DNA of 6,274 nt, from the NCBI GenBank assembly GCA_039177555.1, contig JBCDFV010000100.1, forward strand, positions 1-6,274, in the 5' to 3' direction. How positions within the stretch are numbered: the first letter of the stretch is position 1; every line of letters starts with the position of its first letter. This document shows, in pieces, positions 1 to 6,036 of the stretch. The notes beneath the pieces were generated by a model. The model made no database searches and was not told the DNA's origin. It was given only the letters and a program-made list of their open reading frames with translations. Made by a program: the position numbers and the translations under genes. The DNA is from JANQGH01 sp039177555. GTDB taxonomy: Bacteria > Pseudomonadota > Alphaproteobacteria > DSM-16000 > Inquilinaceae.

Positions 1-2
1 AG

Positions 3-167
3 CTGCAAGAGGCCGAGTTCGCGGCCGAGACCGACGGCTATACGGCGACCAAGCATCAACGCGAGGTCGGCACCGGCTATTTCGATGCGGTCAGCCTGGC
101 CATCTCCGGCGGCAAATCGTCAACGACGGCCTTGGCCGAAAGCACGGAGGCGGCCCAGTTCCGCTGA
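3..167 (+). CDS. aceA: Isocitrate lyase, C-terminal 54 residues (5' end outside window)
   Basis: Isocitrate lyase splits isocitrate into glyoxylate and succinate in the cytoplasm. It is the first step of the glyoxylate shunt, needed for growth on acetate and fatty acids. Only the last 54 codons are present; the reading frame is open from base 3 to the TGA at 165-167. The residues match the conserved C-terminus of the family: GYTATKHQREVGTGYFD, followed by an SGGKSSTTAL stretch and an STEAAQF end. From memory, the E. coli enzyme has GYTFVSHQQEVGTGYFD and finishes STEESQF; here one extra Arg follows the usual final Phe. The catalytic Cys loop and metal ligands lie upstream of the window, so activity cannot be judged. 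The gene fits the acyl-CoA ligase found 3 kb downstream. Family assignment is firm. Confidence 0.93.
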   Translation: MQEAEFAAETDGYTATKHQREVGTGYFDAVSLAISGGKSSTTALAESTEAAQFR

Positions 168-220
168 TCGGACACAGACTGCTGCTGCCGGACCAAGGGG
201 AAAGGCCGACAGCGGTGCCA

Positions 221-278
221 GGGCGGGCGGACCAAACGTTGAGACGAGGACGCTGGACTCCTCCGGTCCGCCCAGCCC
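221..278 (+). other. Long GC-rich stem-loop between aceA and the DUF4170 gene
   Basis: Bases 221-233 (GGGCGGGCGGACC) pair with 265-278 (GGTCCGCCC, a bulged A at 274, then GCCC), giving a 13-bp stem with one bulge. Within the 31-base loop, GAGGA (246-250) pairs with TCCTC (259-263) as a second small hairpin. The structure starts 53 bases after the aceA stop and ends 26 bases before the DUF4170 start, just ahead of its ribosome binding site (291-298). No T-tract follows, so it is not a standard intrinsic terminator. It could protect the 3' end of aceA mRNA, weaken read-through, or affect translation of the next gene. The pairing is read directly; the role is inference. Confidence 0.6.
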
Positions 279-304
279 GCACACCATCATGGGGAGAGAC
301 GACG

Positions 305-502
305 ATGGATACGCGCTTTTGGATCGTCGGCGGGGAGTATGAAGACACCGGCTTCACCCGGTTGAAGCCGGATACCGGCTCGCTCAGCGGCCCGTTCGCC
401 AGCTATGACGACGCCCTGGCGGAATGGCGCCAACTGGCCACCGCAAGCCGCTACGACGCGCACGCCCGCTATACGATCGCAACCGAGACCAGCCGGCGCT
501 GA
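305..502 (+). CDS. DUF4170 domain protein, small soluble protein of unknown function
   Basis: This 65-residue protein covers one DUF4170 domain almost end to end. Recognisable features are the N-terminal RFWIVGGEYEDTGF strand and turn, a central GPF followed by a YDDALAEW helix, and a C-terminal ARYTI strand. There is no signal peptide or membrane segment, so it should be cytoplasmic. The ATG at 305 is preceded by GGGGAGAG (291-298) with a 6-base gap, a good ribosome binding site, and the protein starts just before the conserved block. Longer readings in other frames over this region have no family resemblance. The gene follows aceA in the same direction after a 137-base spacer containing a strong stem-loop, so co-transcription is possible but not certain. 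The family has no assigned function that I know of. Assignment to DUF4170 is by recall of the motif pattern. Confidence 0.85.
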   Translation: MDTRFWIVGGEYEDTGFTRLKPDTGSLSGPFASYDDALAEWRQLATASRYDAHARYTIATETSRR

Positions 503-608
503 GCCCAGGCGGGCTTGAGCGCCTCGTCGTCCACGCGAGACGACAGCGACGTTGAAATGTCTCCCAGCCATGGCATCCTTCAAAGTGCGTTCACCAGCCG
601 CACCGTTT

Positions 609-613
609 AGGGA
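609..613 (+). promoter_or_regulatory. Ribosome binding site that favours the 622 start of the PhoD-like gene
   Basis: AGGGA lies 8 bases before the ATG at 622 and directly abuts the in-frame ATG at 613. The spacing fits initiation at 622 and is too short for 613. The choice adds or removes only three residues ahead of the Tat signal. Confidence 0.5.
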
Positions 614-621
614 TGCACGCC

Positions 622-2193
622 ATGACACGGCCACTGTTCGTCAACCGCCGCCGGTTCCTTAAGACAAGCGCCGCTTTGGGCGCCGTTGTTGGCGGCGCGA
701 GCGGATTGATCGGCGCCCCTTCCATCGCCCAGGCCAACCGACCCAGCATCTCCCATGGCCTGCAATCCGGCGATGTAGACATGACGTCGGCGACCGTCTG
801 GGCTCGTGCCGACCAGCCGGCGACCATGCTGATCGACTGGGACACGACCGAAAGCCTCGCCAACCCGCGCCGGATCATCGGCCCAGATGCGCTCGCTGAG
901 ACCGGGTTCACCGCGAAGCAGGGCCTGACCGGCCTGCCGCCGGGCCAAGACATCTTCTATCAGGTCAGCTTTCAAAGCCTGGACGACCCCGGCGCTTACA
1001 GCGAACCGCTGGTCGGCCATTTCAGGACCGCGCCGGCCACGCGCCGGGACATCCGCTTCGTCTGGTCCGGCGACACCGCCGGCCAAGGCTGGGGTATTGA
1101 CCGCGACCGGGGCGGCATGCGCGGCTATTCCGCCATGCTGGCCACCAACCCCGACTTCTTCATCCATTCCGGCGACACGGTCTATTGCGACAACCCGCTT
1201 CAGGCGGAGGTCGAGCTGGAAGACGGTACGATCTGGCGCAACCTGGTCACGCCGGAAAAGGCCAAGGTCGCCGAAACCATGGCCGAGTTTCGCGGCAACT
1301 TTCTCTACAACATGCTCGACGACAACGTCCGCGCTTTCAACCAGACCGTGCCGATGTTCGCCCAATGGGATGATCATGAGGTCGTCGACAACTGGTATCC
1401 GGGCGAGCAACTCGTCGATGACGACCGCTATACGGTGAAGAGCGTCTCGCTGCTGGCCGCCCGCGCCAATCGCGCGTTCCGCCAATGCATCCCGATCCGC
1501 GAGAACCCGGCCGACCCGCGCCGGATCTACCGCAAAATCGCCTACGGCCCGTCGCTGGACATCTTCTTCCTGGACATGCGCAGCTATCGCGGGCCCAACG
1601 GCGCCAACGACCAGGAGACGCCGTCCGCCGACACGGCCTTCCTGGGCGCGGAGCAGCTGCGCTGGCTGAAGCAGGAGTTGCTGGCCAGCGACGCGACCTG
1701 GAAGGTGATCGCGGCCGACATGCCGATCGGCCTCGTCGTGTTCGACAATTGGCGCGCGCGCGACACGTTCGAAAACGGCGCCAATGGCGACGGCCCGGTG
1801 CGCGGCCGCGAGTTCGACATTGCCGACTTGCTCAGCTTCATCAACCGCAACGCCATCACCAACACGGTCTGGCTGACCGCCGACGTGCACTACACGGCCG
1901 CCCACTATTACGACCCAAATCAGGCCCAGTTTCAAGACTTCGCCCCGTTTTGGGAGTTCGTCTCGGGCCCGATCCATGCCGGCACCTTCGGCCCCAACGA
2001 GCTGGACAACACGTTCGGCCCGCAGGTGGCGTTTCAGGCCACCCCGCCCGAGGGCCAGTTCAACCTGCCGCCCAGCGCCGGCCTGCAGTTTTTCGGCCAG
2101 GTCGAGATCGATGGGGCGACGGACGTCATGACCGTCAGCCTGATGAACATCGCTGGTGAGACGCTCTATTCGATCGATTTGGAGCCGGCTTAG
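622..2193 (+). CDS. PhoD-like alkaline phosphatase (metallophosphoesterase), Tat-exported
   Basis: This 523-residue protein is a PhoD-family phosphatase, expected to hydrolyse phosphate mono- or diesters in the periplasm. A Tat signal opens it: NRRRFLK at residues 8-14, a hydrophobic stretch, and a likely cleavage after AQA (residue 38). The PhoD N-terminal beta domain follows (HGLQSGDVDMTSATVWAR, about 45-62). The catalytic metallophosphoesterase domain runs from about 145 to the end. Visible metal-site motifs are SGDT (149-152), HSGDTVY (182-188), WDDHEVVDNW (249-258) and ADVH (420-423); LDMR (317-320) is also typical. Family members are usually about 450-580 residues. The segment where many PhoD proteins have ASCQ instead reads WSGDTAGQGWG, so this is a divergent subfamily. 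The start at 622 is chosen over ATG 613 because of ribosome binding site spacing. I saw no clear Pho box upstream. A likely terminator follows the stop, which suggests a separate transcription unit. The exact substrate is unknown. Confidence 0.92.
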   Translation: MTRPLFVNRRRFLKTSAALGAVVGGASGLIGAPSIAQANRPSISHGLQSGDVDMTSATVWARADQPATMLIDWDTTESLANPRRIIGPDALAETGFTAKQGLTGLPPGQDIFYQVSFQSLDDPGAYSEPLVGHFRTAPATRRDIRFVWSGDTAGQGWGIDRDRGGMRGYSAMLATNPDFFIHSGDTVYCDNPLQAEVELEDGTIWRNLVTPEKAKVAETMAEFRGNFLYNMLDDNVRAFNQTVPMFAQWDDHEVVDNWYPGEQLVDDDRYTVKSVSLLAARANRAFRQCIPIRENPADPRRIYRKIAYGPSLDIFFLDMRSYRGPNGANDQETPSADTAFLGAEQLRWLKQELLASDATWKVIAADMPIGLVVFDNWRARDTFENGANGDGPVRGREFDIADLLSFINRNAITNTVWLTADVHYTAAHYYDPNQAQFQDFAPFWEFVSGPIHAGTFGPNELDNTFGPQVAFQATPPEGQFNLPPSAGLQFFGQVEIDGATDVMTVSLMNIAGETLYSIDLEPA

Positions 2194-2211
2194 CCGTTAC
2201 GCCAAGCAATC

Positions 2212-2240
2212 ATCGCGCTGGGGAGCGGCGATACCTTTTT
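2212..2240 (+). terminator. Probable intrinsic terminator of the PhoD-like gene
   Basis: ATCGCGCT (2212-2219), a GGGG loop, then AGC-G-GCGAT (2224-2232) form an 8-bp stem with one bulged G. After ACC comes a run of five T (2236-2240). It begins 18 bases after the TAG stop of the PhoD-like gene, the expected position. The T-run is short and offset by three bases, so efficiency is uncertain. Confidence 0.55.
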
Positions 2241-2281
2241 GGCCTTGACCAGGGCGCGGCGACGGGCGATGCGATGGCGCT

Positions 2282-3109
2282 ATGACCAGAACCCTCGCCG
2301 ATGCCGCCGTAGATGTCTTGACCTGCGCCGATGCCCGAGCAAAGGCCGCGAAAAGCCTGGATGCTGCGCAGGCCTGGCGCGACGGGCGCATCAGCGAGAT
2401 CGGCCGGGCCGCGCCGCCGGATCGACCCGGCCGCCCTGAGACCCCCGAGCTGCGGTTGCCGCGCGACATGCCCAAGCGGCGCAAGGCGCAGAGCCTGGCC
2501 GGCCGGACCGCGCTGCTGCACGCGCTGGCGCATATCGAGCTGAACGCCATCGACCTCGCCTGGGACGCGGTGGCCCGCTACGCCGACCCGGCCGCCGCCG
2601 GGCTGGACCTGCCGCGCGGGTTCTTCGACGACTGGGTCACCGTCGGCGCGGAGGAGGCGACGCATTTCTCCCTCCTGTCCGACAGGCTGGCGGCGCTAGA
2701 CAGCCATTACGGCGCCCTACCCGCCCATGACGGCCTGTGGCAGGCGGCGATGGACACGTCGGAGAACCTGGCCGCCCGGCTGGCCGTGGTGCCCATGGTG
2801 CTGGAGGCGCGGGGCCTGGACGTCACCCCGGCGATGATCGCCGCCTTGAACAAGGCCGGCGACCCGGACTCCGCCGCGATCCTGCAGCGCATCCACGACG
2901 ACGAAATCGGCCACGTCGCCATCGGCAAGCGCTGGTTCGAACATGTCTGCGCGGCAGAGAACCAACCGCCGATTGAAACTTGGCAGGCGCTGGTGCGGCG
3001 CTATTTCAAGGGCACGCTGAAGCGGCCGTTCAACACCAAAAGCCGGGATCTGGCCGGTTTTGCCAGCGCGTTTTATGAGCCGTTGGCGGATGACCCGCCC
3101 GGTCGCTAA
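2282..3109 (+). CDS. DUF455 family ferritin-like protein (putative diiron protein)
   Basis: The 275-residue protein matches the DUF455 (COG2833-type) ferritin-like family. Landmarks in order are a proline- and arginine-rich linker (about 44-67), GRTALLHALAHIELNAIDLAWD (split over 74-95), GAEEATHFSLL (122-132), VPMVLEARGLDVTP (170-183) and HDDEIGHVAIGKRWFEH (205-221). These supply the carboxylate-bridged diiron pattern: Glu86; Glu125 with His128 as ExxH; Glu175; and Glu208 with His211 as ExxH, one set per helix of a four-helix bundle. This suggests a diiron oxidase or hydroxylase-like protein, but no substrate is established for the family. There is no signal peptide, so it should be cytoplasmic. 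An in-frame TGA at 2246-2248, with no ATG, GTG or TTG between it and 2282, fixes this as the most upstream start, although no good ribosome binding site precedes it. It starts 41 bases after the T-run of the preceding terminator. Confidence 0.9.
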   Translation: MTRTLADAAVDVLTCADARAKAAKSLDAAQAWRDGRISEIGRAAPPDRPGRPETPELRLPRDMPKRRKAQSLAGRTALLHALAHIELNAIDLAWDAVARYADPAAAGLDLPRGFFDDWVTVGAEEATHFSLLSDRLAALDSHYGALPAHDGLWQAAMDTSENLAARLAVVPMVLEARGLDVTPAMIAALNKAGDPDSAAILQRIHDDEIGHVAIGKRWFEHVCAAENQPPIETWQALVRRYFKGTLKRPFNTKSRDLAGFASAFYEPLADDPPGR

Positions 3110-3111
3110 CA

Positions 3112-3172
3112 GGGCCGCCCTCGCCCCATGGCTAGGCACGCCAGCGGAGCGGCCAAGTGTCGCTTGCGGCCC
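3112..3172 (+). other. Inverted repeat just after the DUF455 gene
   Basis: GGGCCGC (3112-3118) is perfectly complementary to GCGGCCC (3166-3172), with 47 bases between. The first arm starts 3 bases after the DUF455 stop. A smaller pairing, CAAG with CTTG around TGTCG, lies inside (about 3154-3166). There is no T-tract. It may end or stabilise the upstream transcript, but the wide spacing and GC richness mean chance pairing is possible. Confidence 0.25.
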
Positions 3173-3186
3173 GATCACTCTTCGAA

Positions 3187-3217
3187 TTGACGGGTTTTCG
3201 ACGGCGTGAGCTTTAAC
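3187..3217 (+). promoter_or_regulatory. fadD: Possible sigma-70-type promoter for fadD
   Basis: TTGACG (3187-3192) matches five of six bases of the -35 consensus. TTTAAC (3212-3217) matches four of six of the -10 consensus, with a 19-base gap, longer than ideal. A small hairpin, GGTTG (3218-3222) with CAACC (3230-3234), would lie at the start of the transcript. This is the best promoter-like pair in the spacer, but it is weak evidence. Confidence 0.25.
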
Positions 3218-3271
3218 GGTTGGTCGCCGCAACCCAATTTCCGAGACAGTTCAGGTTTGACCCATCAGCAA

Positions 3272-3278
3272 AGGGAGG
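3272..3278 (+). promoter_or_regulatory. fadD: Ribosome binding site of fadD
   Basis: AGGGAGG is a strong Shine-Dalgarno match, but only 3 bases separate it from the ATG at 3282, shorter than usual. The start is still favoured because the family's N-terminal region (PWTAFYGPDV and what follows) begins right after it, and the next in-frame Met is at residue 31. Confidence 0.6.
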
Positions 3279-3281
3279 TTC

Positions 3282-5042
3282 ATGGCTGATCCCGACCGGC
3301 CTTGGACAGCGTTTTACGGCCCCGACGTCCGTACGGAGATCGAGGCGCCGTCTTATCGCAACCTGCCCGAGATGATCCTCGCGGTGGCCAAAACCTATGG
3401 GGCGGCCAGAGCCTTCACCTGCTGCCTGCCGAACGGCATGAACGGCACGCTCTCCTTCGCCCAGATCGACGAGATGTCCGACGCGCTGGCGGTCTATCTG
3501 CGTGAGGTGGCGGGGCTTGCGGCGGGCGACCGAGTTGCGCTGCAGATGCCCAACTGCCTCGCCTTTCCGGTCGCGGCCTTCGCGGTCTTGAAGGCTGGCT
3601 GCGTGCTGGTGAACGTCAACCCGCTGTACACGGCGGACGAGATGGCCAAACAGTTCGAGGATGCCGAGCCGCACGCGCTGATCATCGTCGACATGTTCGC
3701 CGACAAGATCCCGCAAGCGACCCGGGGCCACCCGATCCCCAACGTGATCGTGACAAGGGTGGCGGAGTTCTTCCCCGTCATGCCGAAAGGCATCGTCGGG
3801 CTGGTGCAGAAATACTGGGACCGGTCGGTCAAGCCGGTCGAGGTGGCGCATATCCGATTGCCGGAGGCCCTGGCGGCCGGACGCAGCCACATCGCCAAGG
3901 ACCGGGTGCAGGTCGGTGCCTATCACCAGGCGATCGCCAGCGACGACATTGCGGTGCTGCAGTATACCGGCGGCACCACCGGCGTGCCCAAGGGCGCGAT
4001 GCTGACCCATGGCAACTTGCTCGTGAACATGGAGCAGTCCATGGCGCTGATGGTCGGCACGCTGGAAAAGGGGCGCGAGGTGGTGCTGACCGCCCTGCCG
4101 CTCTACCACATCTTCGCCTTCACGGTGAATCTGCTGGGCTTCTACTGGCTCGGCGCGCGCAACATCCTGATTCCGAACCCAAGGCCGATGTCCAACCTGA
4201 AACGCGCGTTCGAGAACTACAAGATCACCTGGATGAGTGGGGTGAACACGCTGTTCAGGGCGCTGTGTCACGAGCATTGGTTTCTCGACACACCGCCCAG
4301 GCATCTGAAGTTCGCGGCCGCTGGCGGCATGGCGCTGCAAACCGCCGTCGCCGCGCGTTGGCGCGAGATCACCGGGGCGGAGGTGGTGCAAGGCTATGGT
4401 CTGACCGAGACCTCGCCCGTCTTGACCTTCGAGCCCTTGGGCAAGCCCCGCGAGGGCACGATCGGCGTTCCGCTGCCGTCGACCGACCTTGCCTGCTTTG
4501 CCGAAGACGGTACGCGCCTGCCGGCGGGAGAGATCGGCGAGCTTGGCGCCCGCGGGCCGCAGGTGATGAAAGGCTATTGGCAAAAGCCCGACGAGACGGC
4601 GAAGGCCATGAACGGCGATTGGTTTCTGACCGGCGACATCGCGATCATGGACCAGGACGGCTATGTCCGCATCGTCGACCGCAAGAAGGATCTGGTCGTG
4701 GTCTCTGGCTTCAACGTCTACCCGAACGAGGTGGAGGATGTGCTGGCCGCCCATCCGGCGGTGCGGGAGGCGGCCGTGATCGGCGTGCCCGACGATGCCA
4801 CCGGCGAGGCCGTGAAAGCCTTCATCGTCAGCGGCGACCCAAGCCTGGATGCCGACGCGGTGCGTGCCTTCTGCCGGGAGCATCTGACCGGCTACAAGGT
4901 GCCCAAACGGGTCGAGTTCCGTGACGCGCTGCCGAAGTCGAACGTCGGCAAGATCCTGCGCAAGGACCTGCGCGCCGAGGCCCTGACCCAAACGGCGGCG
5001 GAAACGGCGGCGCAACCGCCGGCACAAGCGGCAGCGGATTAG
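3282..5042 (+). CDS. fadD: Long-chain fatty acid--CoA ligase (acyl-CoA synthetase, FadD type)
   Basis: This enzyme activates free fatty acids: ATP plus acid gives an acyl-adenylate, then acyl-CoA, AMP and pyrophosphate. It feeds beta-oxidation and acts at the inner face of the membrane. The 586 residues cover the full ANL-superfamily adenylating fold. The ATP-binding P-loop is YTGGTTGVPKG (228-238), and the second adenylate motif is GYGLTETSP (371-379). The FACS signature region runs from DWFLTGDIAIMD (446-457) to VDRKK (465-469). SGFNVYPNEVEDV (475-487) follows, and KSNVGKILR carries the catalytic Lys557. Many blocks, such as LPLYHIFAF (272-280) and GVNTLF (320-325), match E. coli FadD closely as I recall it; E. 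coli FadD is about 560 residues. The extra length is mostly an Ala/Gln-rich tail after residue 567. A BASS-family transporter gene starts 6 bases downstream, so the two are almost certainly co-transcribed. Chain-length preference cannot be read from the sequence. Confidence 0.95.
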   Translation: MADPDRPWTAFYGPDVRTEIEAPSYRNLPEMILAVAKTYGAARAFTCCLPNGMNGTLSFAQIDEMSDALAVYLREVAGLAAGDRVALQMPNCLAFPVAAFAVLKAGCVLVNVNPLYTADEMAKQFEDAEPHALIIVDMFADKIPQATRGHPIPNVIVTRVAEFFPVMPKGIVGLVQKYWDRSVKPVEVAHIRLPEALAAGRSHIAKDRVQVGAYHQAIASDDIAVLQYTGGTTGVPKGAMLTHGNLLVNMEQSMALMVGTLEKGREVVLTALPLYHIFAFTVNLLGFYWLGARNILIPNPRPMSNLKRAFENYKITWMSGVNTLFRALCHEHWFLDTPPRHLKFAAAGGMALQTAVAARWREITGAEVVQGYGLTETSPVLTFEPLGKPREGTIGVPLPSTDLACFAEDGTRLPAGEIGELGARGPQVMKGYWQKPDETAKAMNGDWFLTGDIAIMDQDGYVRIVDRKKDLVVVSGFNVYPNEVEDVLAAHPAVREAAVIGVPDDATGEAVKAFIVSGDPSLDADAVRAFCREHLTGYKVPKRVEFRDALPKSNVGKILRKDLRAEALTQTAAETAAQPPAQAAAD

Positions 5043-5048
5043 CACGAC

Positions 5049-5930
5049 ATGGTCGGTCCTCTCGAACAGGCGGTTCTGGCGCTGATGATCTTCGTCATCA
5101 TGCTGGGCATGGGCGCGTCGCTGACGCCGCGCGACTTCTATCTGGCGCTGAAGCGGCCGCAGGGTTTGGCCATCGGGCTGATCAGCCAGTACGGCTTCAT
5201 GCCGTTCATCGGCTTCCTGCTGATCAGTTTCCTGCCGCTCACACCCGCCATCGCCGTCGGCGTCCTGATCATGGCCTGCATGCCGGGCGGGACGACGTCG
5301 AACATGTTCACCTATTTCTCCAAGGGCAACCTGGCCCTCTCGGTCCTGATGACCGTCACGGCAACGGTCTTCGGCGTGGTGCTGATCCCGATCATCCTGG
5401 TGCTCTACGCCTCGGCCCTCGATCTACGCATCCCGAGCGAGAACATCATCATCACCCTGATCCTGCTGCTCGTCCCCGTGGCGATCGGCATGGTCCTGCG
5501 CCGGCTGAACGCCAATGCGGGCGCGGTGACGGAGTTCATGGGCTCGGTCCTGGCACTCGTCTTCATCGCCTTCCTCGTCGTTACCTGGGTGCCGCGAAAC
5601 TGGCAGTTCCTGATGGAAACGCTGCCCGCCACCTATGTCGCCGCCATCGCGCTGGGTGTGTTTGGCATCGCCATCGGCTACGCTTTCGCGCGCGCCCTCA
5701 GACTGCATCCACGCAACGCAAGAACGGTGGCGCTGGAAACGGGCATCCAAAACGGCCCGCTGGCCATCGCCATCATCGCCTTCACCTTCACCGGCACCGA
5801 GGCGCAAAGCTACATGGCCGTACCCGCGCTCTACGCCCTGTTCATCGTCATCATCTCAACCCTGGTAACCCTGATCTTCCGCCGCGCCAACACGGCGGCG
5901 GAGCAGAAGTTGCCGGATGGGTTGTTGTGA
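5049..5930 (+). CDS. Bile acid:sodium symporter (BASS) family transporter
   Basis: This 293-residue, very hydrophobic inner-membrane protein belongs to the BASS family of sodium-coupled organic anion transporters. Membrane spans are visible at roughly 4-24, 38-60, 66-79, 95-122, 132-151, 160-181, 194-216, 233-248 and 256-278, close to the 9-10 helices of the family. Two signature regions are clear: CMPGGTTSNMFTYFSKGN (77-94), the first crossover region, and LETGIQNGPLAIAI (229-242), with Glu230 and Gln234 in the E-x3-Q arrangement that binds sodium in characterised bacterial homologues. A short charged tail ends it. The start is 6 bases after the fadD stop and no convincing Shine-Dalgarno lies upstream, which points to translational coupling with fadD. 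The family name does not mean it carries bile acids: bacterial members carry varied organic anions, and the substrate here is unknown. Its link with fadD suggests a carboxylic acid later joined to CoA. Confidence 0.92.
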   Translation: MVGPLEQAVLALMIFVIMLGMGASLTPRDFYLALKRPQGLAIGLISQYGFMPFIGFLLISFLPLTPAIAVGVLIMACMPGGTTSNMFTYFSKGNLALSVLMTVTATVFGVVLIPIILVLYASALDLRIPSENIIITLILLLVPVAIGMVLRRLNANAGAVTEFMGSVLALVFIAFLVVTWVPRNWQFLMETLPATYVAAIALGVFGIAIGYAFARALRLHPRNARTVALETGIQNGPLAIAIIAFTFTGTEAQSYMAVPALYALFIVIISTLVTLIFRRANTAAEQKLPDGLL

Positions 5931-5937
5931 GGGGTTG

Positions 5938-5981
5938 GGCGCCGAAGCAGCGTCGAGATCCGGTCGACAGCCGGCAGCGCC
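5938..5981 (+). other. Nested imperfect palindrome (stem-loop) after the BASS gene
   Basis: The outer arms GGCGC (5938-5942) and GCGCC (5977-5981) and the inner arms GTCGA (5952-5956) and TCGAC (5964-5968) share nearly the same centre (about 5960). This gives a two-tier hairpin with internal loops. It starts 8 bases after the BASS stop. No T-run follows, so it is a candidate 3'-end structure rather than a clear intrinsic terminator. Confidence 0.4.
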
Positions 5982-5989
5982 AAATGCGG

Positions 5990-6036
5990 CAGTAGTTCAC
6001 AAGTTCGCCGAAGCGGCGCGTTAACGTGAACAGTAG
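5990..6036 (+). repeat. Second nested palindrome flanked by CAGTAG direct repeats
   Basis: TTCAC (5996-6000) pairs with GTGAA (6026-6030) around an inner hairpin CGCCG-AAG-CGGCG (6006-6018). The two share a centre to within one base. CAGTAG directly abuts both outer arms (5990-5995 and 6031-6036). The inner segment CGCCGAAGCGGCG repeats CGCCGAAGCAGCG at 5940-5952 with one mismatch. No T-run follows. It could be a paired 3' stem-loop, a protein-binding site or a small REP-like element. Confidence 0.4.

Noticed and set aside
215..502. A longer 95-codon frame over the DUF4170 gene, starting at 215
   Set aside because: It is in a different frame from the DUF4170 protein over the region before 305 or extends it through the stem-loop with no conserved sequence. 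The ATG at 305 has a good ribosome binding site and starts at the conserved block.
502..515. AGCCC-AGGC-GGGCT hairpin at the DUF4170 stop as a terminator
   Set aside because: The stem is only 5 bp, overlaps the stop codon and has no T-run, so it is too weak to call.
552..580. TTGAAA (552-557) as a -35 element for the PhoD-like gene
   Set aside because: No acceptable -10 sequence occurs 16-18 bases downstream (CATCCT is the best, three of six). I also found no paired Pho-box motif.
607..1977. A 456-codon open frame on the minus strand opposite the PhoD-like gene
   Set aside because: Long antisense frames are common opposite GC-rich genes. The translation has no recognisable domain and is dominated by Arg, Val, Gly and Ala, while the plus-strand frame has clear catalytic motifs.
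2245..2286. TTGACC (2245-2250) with TATGAC (2281-2286) as a promoter for the DUF455 gene
   Set aside because: The gap is 30 bases, far too long, and the -10 candidate overlaps the start codon.
3213..5045. A 610-codon open frame on the minus strand covering all of fadD
   Set aside because: It mirrors the fadD codon pattern and its translation is rich in His, Arg, Gly and Asp without any family resemblance. The plus strand encodes an unmistakable FadD.
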